This document shows positions 1-10,789 of a stretch of DNA of 64,000 nucleotides, piece by piece. A program made the position numbers and the translations under genes. Source of the stretch: Closterium sp. NIES-65 (taxonomy: Eukaryota; Streptophyta; Zygnematophyceae; Desmidiales; Closteriaceae). The notes under the pieces are model-generated. The model ran no database searches, was not told the origin of the DNA, and was given only the letters and a program-made list of their open reading frames with translations. The stretch covers positions 423,324 through 487,323 of the forward strand of contig CANXME010002097.1 in assembly GCA_948144175.1 (NCBI GenBank), given 5' to 3'. Each line of letters opens with the position of its first letter. Position 1 is the stretch's first letter.

Positions 1-996
1 ACCCGTGCACCGCCCCCCCCCTCTTTTCCCGTCGCTTGTCGAGGCGACCTGAGGGGGCCGCGTGACCTGGGGGGGGGGGGGGGGGCCGAGCGTCGCCCCT
101 TCTGCCGCCTGTTTTGGCGCCCTGGGAGGCCGCGCGTCCCCCCCCCCCCCCCGTAACCTCCCTACCCGTCGCCCGGCCCTCCCCTGTGTTAGGGTTTGGG
201 GGTGGCGAGTAGGGGGTGGCGGGAGTGTGGTCTCCCCTGCTCCTCCTCCTCCTCTGTCTCCCATTGTTGCAGCTATCGCTGAGGGGGGTGGGTGTGTGGG
301 AGTCGACGGAGTGGTGCTAGGGGGTGGGGTGTGAGTGAACCTAGGGTGCAGCAGGGGGTGTGTGAAAGGGGGGTGGGATAGTTTAGGGAGGTTGAAAAGG
401 GGTGGCCGCCGTGAAGCCCGCAACTCCAGTCGCCCGTGAGACCGTTGCGTCAGTCGCCCGTGAGCCCATTGCACCAGTCGCCCGTGAGCCAGTTGCTCCA
501 GTCGCCCGTGAGTCCGTTGCTCCTGCCGCTCAGAGTTAGCCGCGGAGCCAGTTACTCCAGTAGCCCGTGTGCCAGTTGCTCCAGTTGTCAGTGTGCCAGT
601 TGCTCCAGTTGCCCGTGTGCCAGTTGCTCCAGTTGCGCCGTGTGCCAGCAGCTTCAGCTGCCGCCCACTACCTCCTCTCCTCTCATTGTCCCTCCTCCTC
701 CACACTTGCCCTCGGTGATAGCCTCTAGCTTTGCTTACATTTGTGAACTTTAAACTGTTGCTTCTTGTACTTGTGCTCAGATTGTGTGGTGACATTGTGA
801 TCCACCCTGAGCTTGTGTTTTGCTTGCTTGTTGTGCTGATTACACCCCACTTTGGCTATGGGGGTGTGTCAGAATGTTATGTTTGTCTAGCCTGCAGTGG
901 GGTACGCAATAGTGAGTACAGCCCAATTTAGGGTTTGCTATATGTACTCAACTGCTTGCTAGTGAAACTCCTTCCATTCATTCCTCATTCTTCACA
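1..996 (+). mobile_element. Non-autonomous Copia-type LTR element NA1, 5' end outside window
   Basis: This is the 3' part of a non-coding LTR element. It shows a GC-rich interior with C and G homopolymers (about 69-85 and 139-151), then the block CCCCACTTTGGCTATGGGGGTG that precedes the 3' LTR in all related copies here, then a 130-bp LTR. The interior is related to NA3, NA4 and NA5, for example the stretch around 100-340. The ORF at 62-334 is a low-complexity reading of this GC-rich DNA and is not treated as a gene. The element lies inside the gag start of Copia element C. The 5' LTR and left target-site duplication are outside the window. Confidence 0.8.
867..996 (+). repeat. 3' LTR of NA1
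   Basis: The LTR begins TGTCAGAATG and ends TTCTTCACA, and matches the NA4 LTRs over most of its length. The sequence just before it, ending ctatgggggtg, is the polypurine tract. The element C gag sequence resumes directly after it. Confidence 0.85.
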
Positions 997-1006
997 GAGT
1001 CTGCCA

Positions 1007-1189
1007 CTAGGAGCGAGCTGTACTGTCAGCAGTGTCGGCAGGTGCTAGAGCGGTTCCAAACGCATGGTCATACAGCGAGACATCATCCTTAGCAGTGATC
1101 TGGAGGAAGAGGTGGAGATCGTCGAGACAGGCATCAAATTGGAGCGGATGGCCCTCAGCATCGAAAGAGAGAACTGTGGGTGTAGCCAT
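1007..1189 (-). pseudogene. Gag N-terminal fragment of element C
   Basis: The fragment starts at ATG 1189 with MATPTVLSFDAEG and continues FDACLDDLHLFLQITAKDD. This matches the gag start of elements 4, 5 and 6 (MATPSVLTFDAEG, MASPQVLVFDAEG). It reads 60 codons to a TAG where related copies have the Gln of an SQW motif, a C-to-T change. NA1 is inserted about ten bases further on. Gag would form the capsid-like particle of the retrotransposon. This copy cannot make one. Confidence 0.8.
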
Positions 1190-1816
1190 AGTGGCAGCAG
1201 TAGCAGTAGCAGTAAGAGCAGTAGCAGGAGCAGCTGAAGCAGTAAGGACAGCTGTAACAGAAGGAACAGGAACAGCAGTTGCTGCAGGTGGGGCGGCGCG
1301 GCTCGGTCAGGGCGGCGTGTCTAGGGCGGCGCGACTAGGGCGGCGCGGCTCGGGCAGGACTGCGCGGCGCGGCTCGGCAGAGAGGGTGGGCCGGCGCGCG
1401 GGTCGAGGTGGCGGCCTACGGGCTGGTTGTGGCCTACGCGTGGGCGGCGACCTACGCACAGGCGGCGGCCTGCATGGGCGAGGTGGCGGCGCGCGTCGGT
1501 CGACGGGCAGCTGACGAGCTGCTCTAGGGGCCGCGCGAGGCCAGGGCGGGCTACGTCGACGGCGTGGGCAGCTAGGGGGGGGTCGCGCGCACTAGAAGGA
1601 GGCCACGCAAGGGCGGCTAACGAGCGGCGTGGGGAAAAACGAGGCCGCGCGCGGGCTTCTAGTAGGCTGCGCGACGAGATAGCGAGGCGCGCGAGGGCGC
1701 ACGGACAGCGAGGCGCGCGAGGGCGCTAAAGTGAGAAGGCGCTCGAGGGCGCTAGCGGAAGGACGGGCCCTTAGTAACACGAGGTCCTAGGTTCCTAACC
1801 TAGGCTCCTGATGCCA

Positions 1817-1941
1817 TGTTAGAATAAGGAGTGGTTGCACTAGGAAGATTGAGAGTACAAGTAGGAAAACCTAGAATTGTGTACCCCCTAAGGCTAAACC
1901 CACTATAGCCTACAGAACTATAACATATATAATGTTTGACA
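1817..1941 (-). repeat. 5' LTR of element C
   Basis: This 125-bp LTR reads TGTCAAACATTA...CTAACA on the minus strand. It is flanked internally by the tRNA-Met-like primer site at 1805-1816. The core with the gtaccccct block resembles the LTRs of element 6. Confidence 0.8.
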
Positions 1942-2269
1942 TACAAAAAAAATCCGCTCTGCTCTTATAATCCCGTAACTGCTTCTGCTTGTGTTCAGAC
2001 GCAACCGGAAAAGCCGCACACCCTCCTTTCCTGCCCCTCCCCTTACTCCCCCCACCGTATAATGACAACCAAATCCTTGCATGTTCTCATACTAGTGCGC
2101 CTCCCCACCCCATCCTTGCTAAAAAGGCATAGTGCCAGCGCAGCGGAAACGTGTTTGTAGAAAAGAACAACATATAAATCTTGTATTGATCATTGAAAAC
2201 TAGAATGATGACACAATGATGATGGAGTGACACATCAGGGTATATGTGCATCCAACTACCCGTCCCGAA
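1942..2269. other. Unassigned spacer between element C and NA2
   Basis: About 330 bases of moderate GC. No ORF, RNA gene or repeat here is convincing. It may be old host DNA or degraded transposon. Confidence 0.5.
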
Positions 2270-2484
2270 TGATCCCATTCACACCAAAAATAGTTTGGCT
2301 TAGGAGCCATAGTTTAGGAGCCTTGGTAGTTGAGTTCGAGTTTAGGAAAAGTATCGAGAGGTTTTGGAAGGAGAGGAATGGGGTTTCACTAGCAATAGTT
2401 GGGATACAAGTACAACACCCTAAATTGGGTTGTACTCATTACAGAGTACCCCACTGCAGGCTAGACATCAAATACATTCTGACA
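2270..2484 (-). repeat. 3' LTR of NA2 (left edge approximate)
   Basis: It ends at ATTCTGACA (2476-2484), next to the conserved CATAGCCAAAGTGGGG block. It is nearly identical to 3927-4137 over its last 190 bases. The outer edge differs from the other LTR and may have been rearranged. Confidence 0.65.
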
Positions 2485-3039
2485 CACCCCCATAGCCAAA
2501 GTGGGGTGTAATCAGCACAATGAGCAAGCATAGAGCAAGAGTTCACAATAGGTAAGCAAGGCTAGAGCTAATCACAGAGGGCAAGTGAGGAGGAGGAGAG
2601 ACGGTGGGGGAGAGAAGATGGGAGGCAATTGCTGACGCTGCAGACACACAGACGAGCTGCTGGCTCAGTGGCTACCGGAACAGCGCTCCGGACTACTGGG
2701 GTAACTGGCCCCACGGCTAAAAGTAGCGGCAGACGAGCAACTGACCCACGGGCGACTGGCGACTATCGGAGATTGTAGCCTCCGGACTGTTGCTGCTGCT
2801 GACGACAAGACTGCTGCCTCCACTCAACCTCCCCCAGCTGCCCAACGCCCCTCTCACACACCCCCTGCTCAAACCCTAGCCCTACACCCACAGCACCCCC
2901 TTAAACCCTAAACCCCAGACTCCCACACATCCACCCCCCTCAGCGAGAGCTGCAGCAGTGGGAGACGAAGGAGGAGGAGGAGGGAACCGCACGCACAACT
3001 GACACCCCCACAACCATCACCCCCACACCCACCCCCCCA

Positions 3040-3590
3040 ATGGCTGCACCGGGTCCAGGAGCGGCTGCTGCTGGGGCGGCTCCTCCAGGGGCTGCTGCTG
3101 CTGGGGCGGCTGCTCCAGGGGCTGCTGCTGCTGGGGCGGCTGCTCCAAAGGCTGCAGCTGCTGGGGCGGCTGCTCCAGGGGCTGCTCCTGCTGGGGCGGC
3201 TGCTCCAGGGGCTGCTACTGCTGGGGCGGCTGCTCCAGGGGCTGCTGCTGCTGGGGCGGCTGCTGGTGGGGCGGCTGCTCCAGGGGCTGCTGCTGCTGGG
3301 GCGGCTGCTCCAGGTGCTGCTGTTGCTGCTGGGGCGGCTGCTCTAGGGGCTGCTGCTGCTGGGGCTGATGCTGCTGGGGCGGCTGCTCCAGGTGCTGCTG
3401 CTGCTGGGGCGGCTGCTCTAGGGGTTGCTGCTGCTGGGGCTGTTGCTGCTGGGGCGGGTGCTGCTGGGGCGGCTGCTTCAGGGGCTGTTGCTGCTGGGGC
3501 GGCTGCTCCAGGGGCTGTTGGTGCTGGGGCGGCTACTCCAGAGGCTGCTGTTGCTGGGGCGGCTGCTCGCGGGAACGAGAGGGGACCGCG
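3040..3590. repeat. Minisatellite in NA2, about 30-bp unit
   Basis: Tandem copies of a unit built from ggggcggctgctccagg plus ggctgctgctgct, with 15- and 30-bp periodicity. In one frame it reads as a monotonous Ala/Gly/Pro protein, which explains the long ORF. Confidence 0.9.
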
Positions 3591-3926
3591 CGCAGGCCCC
3601 TAAGGCGCCGCGACGAGGCAACGGGAGGGGACGGCTCGCGGGCCCCGAAAGTGCCGCGACAAGGCGACGGGAGGGACCTGCGTGCAGGCCCCCAAAACGC
3701 CTCGACGAGGCGACGGTCAGGGCCAGTGCGTGGGCCCCTAAGACGTCGCGACGAGGTAGGAACCCGCCGCGCGCCTCGGGGCGCACGGCGGGCAGAAAAC
3801 CGCTACGCGCTCGGAGCGCGTGGCGGGAAGAAAAATGGGATGTCGCGCGCCACGGGGCGCGCGACACACAGTAGGGCAGCGGAATCGAGTAGGCCCACAG
3901 GCCATGAAGGTTAAGCTATGATAACA

Positions 3927-4137
3927 TGACAAAATACTAGCGTGAGTTTGGCTTAGGAGCCATAGTTTAGGAGCCTTGGTAGTTGAGTTCGAGTTTAGGA
4001 AAAGTATCGAGAGGTTTTGGAAGGAGAGGAATGGGGTTTCACTAGCAAGAGTTGGGATACAAGTACAACACCCTAAATTGGGTTGTACTCATTACAGAGT
4101 GCCCCACTGCACGCTAGACAGCAAATACATTCAGACA
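3927..4137 (-). repeat. 5' LTR of NA2
   Basis: On the minus strand it runs from TGTCTGAATG (4137) to ATTTTGTCA (3927), followed by the primer-like TGTTATCATAGC. Confidence 0.75.
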
Positions 4138-4531
4138 AGACCTTGAAGTTTTTTTCGCATGACACTCAAGACACCTAGAAATGTTCGTCAAACGCTCAGA
4201 CGGGCCAAATATCATTGACCCTGGTCCGGACCACTTTTTGGAAGAAATGTGTCAGCTCTGATTCGGACGGTACGTCACAGGGGGTCTTACGAAGTCTTAA
4301 ATGACTTCTGGCGAAACTAGTAATCCTACAAAGGGCCGGACGCGACCTCTCTCCGGATGCTGGAATGTGAAAAAAAATACGCGCCCTTAGCATACATTCT
4401 TAGCTTCTGTCAGGCTTGCGGACACATCCTGACAACTATTGACATGTCCATATCCAAACCTTCAAAACTTCGTTTTGTCACGGTGCAAAATGGTAAACAT
4501 TGAGAGCCGATTTCCACCATGTGGAAGGATC
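4138..4531. other. Unassigned spacer left of element 1
   Basis: About 390 bases with no recognised gene or repeat. Its right edge, ggatc, is the target-site copy of element 1. Confidence 0.5.
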
Positions 4532-4657
4532 TGATAAGAAACGAAGAATGAGTGCATTGAGCAGAATGAGGAGTACAAGTAGTAAACCCTAAAGTGTCGT
4601 GCCCCATATGAACTGCCCCACTACAGCCTACACAGACTAGAGCATATATGCCTGACA
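4532..4657 (-). repeat. 3' LTR of element 1
   Basis: On the minus strand it begins TGTCAGGCATATATGC and ends TTTCTTATCA. The conserved tract block ending TATGGGGGTG lies directly upstream on the element's sense strand (4658-4680). Confidence 0.9.
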
Positions 4658-4741
4658 CACCCCCATAGGCAAAGTGGGGAAGAACAAGGGGTCACAAGAC
4701 CAGTCAAGCAAAGCAAAGCAACCTCAGGGTGGATCACAACG

Positions 4742-6109
4742 TCACCACACAGTCCGAGCACAAGAGCAAGGCCACAAGGCCAGTTCACATGCAAGATCAT
4801 ATATATAAAGGTAAAAAGGCCAGTTCACATGCAAGGTCATACATAAAGGTAAACAGGCAAGTGCAGGTATAGAAAGATCACAGTACAAGCAAGGTCTAGA
4901 AGTGAGCAAGTGAGGCCAAGTAGGCACAAGACCTAGCATCGTACAGAAGCGCTGATGATAACCAGGCGGAAGTGCCTTGGTAAAGATATCAGCACTGTTC
5001 GCCTCAGAGGCCACGTAAGCAAGGCATAGCTGACCACGCTGCTGCAGCTCACGAGCAAGGAAGTAGCGAAGAGCAATGTGCTTCGTTCTGTGCTCCAGTC
5101 TATGCTCCAGTCCGTGCTCCCGACACAAGGCCAGCATGGCCTTGTTGTCTACGTACAGATCAGGAGGAGAACGAGGCGGCACTCCTAGGTCAGTCAGCAT
5201 ATAGGTGAGCCAGCGTAGCTCCTGTGCAGCCATGGCCCCGGCGTAGATCTCAGCCTCACAGCTGGAGGTGAGAACAGAAGACGAGCGGGTAGACCGCCAC
5301 GAAATAGAGCCAGAGCCAAGGCTGAAGGTGTAACCCTGTGACGACCGCTGTGTCGGCTGGTCGTCAGCCCAAGAAGCGTCAGCGTGACCTGTGAGAACCA
5401 CTTCACGTCGCCCTCCAAGCACTAGCCCCATGCCCGACGTACTACACACGTAGCACAACACCCTCTTCGCTGCAGCCATGTGCTCTGGTCGGTGTCTCCC
5501 AGGAGCAACATAGCGTGCCAAGATGCTAAGAGGGTATGCAAGGTTAGGTCGTGTGCAGGTCATCAGGTACATGAGGCAGCCAACAAGCTCTGGGTATGGG
5601 CCACTCGGCTCTACGGACTCATCCAAAGGTAGAGCTGAGAGCGAGTGGCGAGTAGACAGAGGAGTGGCCTGAGGCAAGGAGTACGTGAAGTCGAAGCGCA
5701 GAAGGACCTGCTGCACCATGTGTGACTGAGTCAGGGTAATGGTGCGCTGTGCTCTGTCCCGGGTGATCTGCAAGCCAAGGTAGCTGCGCAGTTCACCCAG
5801 GTCTGTGCACGTGTGTCTCTTTTGTAGCTCGGACTTCACGTGGGCGAGTCCAGCAGTGGCAAAGACCAAGTCGTTGACGTACACGAGGATGTAGAACGGC
5901 GGCAAAGAGGTGTCGTTGCGCAGAAACAGCGACGGGTCGGCTGTAGAAGGAGCAAACCCAAGAGCCACAAGTGTAGTCCTCACTGTATCGTGCCACTCAC
6001 GGGCCGCCTCACGGAGACCATAGACTGGCCGCCGGAGGCTCCACTGGGTACCAGGAGGAAACAACCCAGTGAAGCCAGGTGGGCGGCGCAGCCAGACCTC
6101 CTCGTGCAA
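4742..6109 (-). pseudogene. Element 1 reverse transcriptase and RNase H
   Basis: This reads from HEEVWLRRPPGFTG through RSYLGLQITRD and GCLMYLMTCTRP to the RNase H motifs VVLTGHADASWAD, SCEAEIYAGAMAAQE and RTKHIALRYF. RT copies the element RNA and RNase H removes the template. The YVDD catalytic box reads YVND here, so the first catalytic Asp is Asn. The frame is cut from the upstream half by a TAG just before this segment (STAFL-stop-GSLHEE) and by a TAA at the Tyr of GVDYFQTF. This copy should make no active RT. Confidence 0.88.
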
Positions 6110-6229
6110 GCTGCCCTACAGGAAAGCTGTGTTGAAGTCAAGAGAGTGAAGCTCGTAGTCGCGCTTAGCGGCTATGTGCAGCAGCACCCAAAGAGTGGTC
6201 ATCTTTGGGGTGGGAGAGAAGGTCTGAAA

Positions 6230-9025
6230 TTAGTCAGCTCCCTGCCGCTGACTGAAGCCTCGAGCCACGTAACGCGCCTTGAAGACAGGCGGAGAACCCG
6301 GCGGCCGCTTCACCCTAAAAATCCACATGCCACTGACGATGTTCGCCCTTGGTGGGGGAACCTCGTCGACGTAGGTGCCTGTGGACTTCCAGGAAGCCAT
6401 CTCTGCGTCCATGGCTAACTGCCACTGAGAGGAGTAGGGACCCTCGATCGCCTCAGCGTACGATCGAGGAGTCGGGATGTCTGGTGCATCCGGGTCTCCC
6501 TCAGGGGCAGTCAGCATGGACACGAGATGAGGCAAAGCAGCAGCACAACACTGGAACTCCTCCTGCCTGTCCTCAAGGACGTCCGTGCTAAGAGCACACC
6601 CACCCCCGACGGACGGAGAACAGACAGACTCGGCCTCAGCAACAAGACTAGTGGCGTAGTCTAGACGACAGCGAGCAGCGAAGTCGACAATCTCACCAAC
6701 TAAGGCAAACGCAGGAGTGGACTCAAAGGAAGGGTTAGTGACAATAGTGGCCACGAGACGCGTGACAGTAGGACTGGCAGCACGAAGAGAGTCAGACTCA
6801 GGGTCAGGAAGGACAGGAAGAGATGACTCTAGAGGAGACGGCAACGGGACACGCAAAGGAGCACTGGAAGGACGCAGTGCCATCTGGTGTGTGTCTGGGA
6901 CCGCAGGAGGACACGGACGCGGAGCACGCCGACTAGTACGAGCAGCACGAACAGGCGACGTAGGACGAGACGCAGGCTCACGACGCTCTGCAAGACCTCC
7001 AGTAGGACCAGTGTAGGGAGAAGGAGCAGGAAGAGGGGAGGCGGGATGTAACTGTGAGTGCGACTGGACGGGCAGTGGCCACTCTAAGGGAGGAGCAAGA
7101 CTAGTAGAGGGCGGGAGACCAAGAACCTCCTCAAGGAGCGGAACGAAGTACACCCTCGGCGGCGCAGCGCCTTCAGAACCAGCATGGACTGCACCAGTAC
7201 GCCCACCAGCAGCTCCAGCGCCAGCAGCACCTCCAGCTCCAACAGCACTAGCTCCAGCACCCTCAGACGCACCAGCGCCAACACCCCCAGTAGCTCCAGC
7301 TCCAACAGCACCAACTCCAGCAGGACCGGCAGCTCCATCACCGCCAGCAGCTCCAGCAGGACCAACTCCAGCAGCCCCTGCAACACCCCCAGTCCCTTCA
7401 GCTCCAGTACCGCCAGTACGAGCACCTCCGGAACCAGCAACAACAGTAGTGCCTCCAACTCCAAGAGCATGGCTCCAGCGCCGGGTAAACCACTCGCGCA
7501 GCTCCTGCGGAGAGAGTGGCTCTCGCCTCGACGAAGCACCGCCGGCGGCCACACGAGCAGACCAAGCGCCCCCAGGCTCCGCACACCCACGCTCCGCACC
7601 CCCTGACTCAGCACCCCCAAGCTCAGCACCTCTAGACTCAGCACCCCCAGGCTCAGCACCCCCAGTCTCAGCACCCCCAGGCTCAGCACCCCCAGACTCA
7701 GCACCCGCAGGCTCAGCACCTCTAGACCCGGCACCCGTAGGCTCAGCACCTCTAGCAGCACCAGAGTCAACAGCTACCTCAACATGCTCGATTGCGTCTA
7801 CCTGGGACACACCTGACGGGGCAGGACCCTGAGGGGGGAGGGGGTCTACCGAGGGAGGACCTGGCACAAGGAAGAGCAGCGGCGGGGGAAGGGGCGCAGC
7901 GCGGTAGGGGAAGAGACAGTAGTAAGGCACAGACTCGTCAAAGGTTACGTCCTGGGAGGACAGATTACGGCGCGAGGTGGGGTGGTAAAACTGCCAACCA
8001 GGCCTGTCAGGGGGGAAGCCAAGGAAGACGCAGGGAACAGCACGGGGAGACTGCTTGTCCGCAGACAAGTCGAGAACAAACGCCCGAGATCCCAAAACCC
8101 GAAACGCAGATGCATCGCCAACCTTCCCCGTCCACCGCAAGGTGGGGGAGGTCTCTGGCAAGGAGACCCGGGGCTGAAGGTTGAGCTGATGCGCGGCGTA
8201 CTGAACCGCAAACGGCCACAGAAAATGGGGGGCAACCGCTTGGATCATGGACGTACGAGCGACGTCCATGACCATACCAATGCGGCGCTCAGCAATCCCA
8301 TTTTGTTGTGGAGAGGCCGGAAGCATGAACGTCTGGCGGATGCCCTGTGCACGACAGAAGGCTCCCAGACGGGCAGAGGAAAACTCCCCGCCTCTGTCAG
8401 AGTGCAGACGCAGAACAAGAAAGTCCGAGCCGAAACTTTCTCTGAGCTGGAGACCAGCTGCGCGGATCCAGTCGATCAACACCTCAGTGACGTCACCCTT
8501 GCTGCGCAAGGGGAACACTGTGGTGTAACGCGAGTAGTCGTCAACCACCAACAGGAAGTAATGCTCGTGACCCTGGCCACAAACGCGGGCGAGGCCCCAC
8601 ACGTCCATGTGAAGAGGCTGCAGCGGAGCCTCTATCGGAGGAAACTTGGAGGAGTGAGGGGCGGCGCGCTGTCGCCCCTCGACGCAAGCGACGCAGGTAG
8701 GGGCAGGCCCCGGAGGTAGGGGAGGTAGGGACCGGGGGAGTCCAGAGACAAGGATACGTAAGGCCATGCCTCGAAGACGAGGCAGGGAGGGGTGACCGAG
8801 GCGGTGGTGCCAAAGGAGAGTCTGGTGGGACAGGAGACGACACGAGCAGGGCGCAGACTCAGGACCAGACCTGGACGCTGCAGCAAACACCTGACTCGAC
8901 GCAACTACCTGACCAGACTCAGCAATCGGAGGAGACTCAGTATTCAGTGTGTACAGGCTCGACCCCGACCAACAAGTAAACGTGGCCAAGTGTTGGCCCG
9001 TCCGAGCACACGTGCAGTGGGTCAC
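6230..9025 (-). pseudogene. Element 1 integrase, linker and start of reverse transcriptase
   Basis: This is a 931-codon open frame. It carries the integrase zinc-binding region (HHRLGHPS...CVACVEG), the catalytic core with HMDVWG, LRLHSDRGGEFSS and QNGIAERRIG (the D, D and E positions), then a long low-complexity linker rich in GAEPG/GAESG and GAGAAG repeats. After that comes the Copia RT start (YAEAIEGPYSSQWQLAMDAEMASWKSTGTYVDEVPPP). Integrase inserts the cDNA. It ends at a TAA replacing the Tyr of GVDYFQTF. Unlike elements 4 and 5, the integrase core here has no stop. The frame differs from the protease frame upstream. Confidence 0.88.
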
Positions 9026-9081
9026 CCGCTGACTCGGACGAGTGAACTAGTCAACCCCCCTATCCTTTAGATCAGCTCCAC

Positions 9082-9468
9082 TCACCAAGTTCGTAGAGAA
9101 CGAGGGGAGGTAGAGACCTGACGGGTGCCAGAGGGGGCTGCCGGGCACGGTAAGACAGTGGAGAAGCTAGCAAGGACAGGACCCCCAAAGGGGTCCGCCA
9201 GGGAGACCGCAACCGGCCGACTAAGCGGCGTAAGCGTGGTGCGGTCTCGAAAGAAGGAGCGGAAAGCACCCGAGTCAAGGGTGAAGGTGTGTAAGGCCTG
9301 AGCCGACGTGGTACCTGAGAGAGCAGACTCACCAGCACCTGGGGCAGCACACGCACTAGCACCTAGAGCAGCAGCCTCACCAGCACCTAAAGCAGCAGCC
9401 TCAATGCTCGGGTCAGGCGGAACACACAGGTAACAGTCACCCTCATCACTAGTAGACACAGCATACAT
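9082..9468 (-). pseudogene. Element 1 protease segment
   Basis: The segment contains ALHTFTLDSGAFRSFF. The DSG is the catalytic Asp triad of the retropepsin-type aspartic protease that cuts the polyprotein. It also has the downstream PVAVSLADPFGG strand region. It sits between the gag zinc-binding segment and integrase but is out of frame with integrase, so a frameshift lies near 9070. Confidence 0.82.
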
Positions 9469-9561
9469 GGCAGCAAGAATAGCATCATAATCAAGATCAA
9501 AGATAGCAGCCCCCGCCCTAGACAGCTCTCTTCAGCGAGGGATCTCAGTGGCGTCAGGGAA

Positions 9562-10779
9562 CTAATGACGCCACGCGTTCGTCAGGCGGCAGAAGCAGCG
9601 CTGGGTGGAGTGCGGGCCCCCGCACTGCTCACCAGCGCGGTCGCTGGTACGGAGAACGTAGGTGCAGGGACCAATACCCCCAACGCGCTGACGCGCAGTG
9701 TACCACTCACGAAGGTGCTGAGGGGACAAGGTCTCGCGGCTGCGCTGCTGCTGCTGGCGTAAACCACCACCGGAGGCACTCCTCTGCGCAGAGCCGCGAC
9801 CAGGTCCATTGCTGCAGCCGCCGCCTCCGCCACCTCCGCCACCTCCGCCGCCTCCACCGCCTCCACCGCCTCCACCGCCTCTGCTCCCTCCGCCACCGTC
9901 GCCGCCTCCTCCGCCTATACTGCTGCCACCGACACCTCCACCCCCGCCACCACTACCACCTCCACCCCCACCCCCTCCAGTGCCTCCACCACCACCTCCA
10001 CCACTCCCGCTAGCCCCTCCAGCGCCCTTGTCCCCCTTGCCCTTGCCGGTGCGGCGTCTCCCGCTCGGGGCACATGCAGCGCCGACCGACTCGAAACCAA
10101 CAAGGTCGGCCGCAGCAGCAAAAGCAACAGAGGGCAAGAGGGGGGAGGGGGAACACCCCTCAAAGACGGGGGTGCGAGGGTCACCACGAGAGGCTCCTAC
10201 AGCAACTTTGCTCTTCTCTGCTGCTAGGAGGCGCTCCTCGAGGAGGTCGACGGTGAGTGTGGTGGGGCAAACTGAGAGGAAGTGGTCCCTGACTAAGCGA
10301 AGGGAGTCAGGGAGCCGGGTGACTATGTAGTAGAGGGTGATGTACATGGGGGGGGGGGTTCTTGGGCATAGAACTCAGCAGGAAGCGCAGCGCGGTAGCG
10401 AGTGTCACTAGTGGGAAGGTGAGTGATAAGGTCAACGACTATGGGAAAAGCAGCAAGGTCAGGGAATAGGTACGGCAGCATGAGGCGGCTAAGAGCAGCA
10501 GTGGCAGGGGAGGAGTAGCGTGCAACTACAGCGTCGTACAAGGTCTTTGCACTCTTATACTGGCTAAAGTGCGCACGCACAGCATCGCGTGTGGCCCACT
10601 GTGAGCGAACAGTTCTGTCAGCAGTAGCAGGCGTGGCAGGAGAGACACCAGAGGTGAGATCGAACAGAGAGAGTCCGTGTGCCCTATCGCACTGGAGAAA
10701 CAGCTGGAGGTCATCGACCTAGACCTCAAATTCAACGGCACGGCCCTCAGCATCAAAAGTAAGGACACTGGGGGTAGCT
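9562..10779 (-). pseudogene. Element 1 gag, frameshifted, start codon lost
   Basis: The gag matches element 4 from ATPSVLTFDAEG onward but in three frames. The N-terminal SQYKSAKTLYDAVVARYSS piece and the ITLYYIVTRLPDSLRLVRDHFLS piece are out of register across a G homopolymer near 10349-10358. The C-terminal half has a long poly-Gly tract and then CTYVLRTSDRAGEQCGGPHSTQRC, an atypical CX13CX3HX4C cluster. At the expected start (10779) the minus strand reads ATA where elements 4 and 5 read ATG. Confidence 0.82.
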
Positions 10780-10789
10780 ATGACTGCAG

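Larger units (their letters stand above)
997..1941 (-). mobile_element. Copia element C (family A), only 5' LTR, leader and gag start remain
   Basis: Read on the minus strand this is a 5' LTR (1941-1817), a primer-binding site (1816-1805, TGGCATCAGGAG), a GC-rich leader (1816-1190) and the start of gag. NA1 replaces everything downstream within the window. The LTR ends and gag start are closest to element 6, so C belongs to the same subfamily. Confidence 0.8.
2270..4137 (-). mobile_element. Non-autonomous Copia-type LTR element NA2
   Basis: Two direct repeats of about 210 bp (approximately 2270-2484 and 3927-4137) share a long stretch from gtttggcttaggagcc to the LTR end. Between them lie the conserved tract block (2485-2506, minus), a GC-rich interior and a primer-like site at 3915-3926 (minus TGTTATCATAGC). 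There is no gag or pol. I could not find a matching target-site duplication, and the left LTR edge is uncertain by tens of bases. The long Ala-rich frame at 3040-3603 is a minisatellite reading frame. Confidence 0.75.

Noticed and set aside
3040..3603. Long Ala/Gly-rich open frame
   Set aside because: It is a direct reading of a 30-bp minisatellite inside a non-coding element. It has no domain and no non-repetitive part.
4742..9025. Reassigned stop codons (UAG/UAA as Gln) in this genome
   Set aside because: Some TAG codons do sit at Gln positions, but others stand for Tyr, Glu, Trp or Phe, and the hAT-like gene has stops at Cys and Trp positions. The intact elements use normal stops. Decay explains it better.
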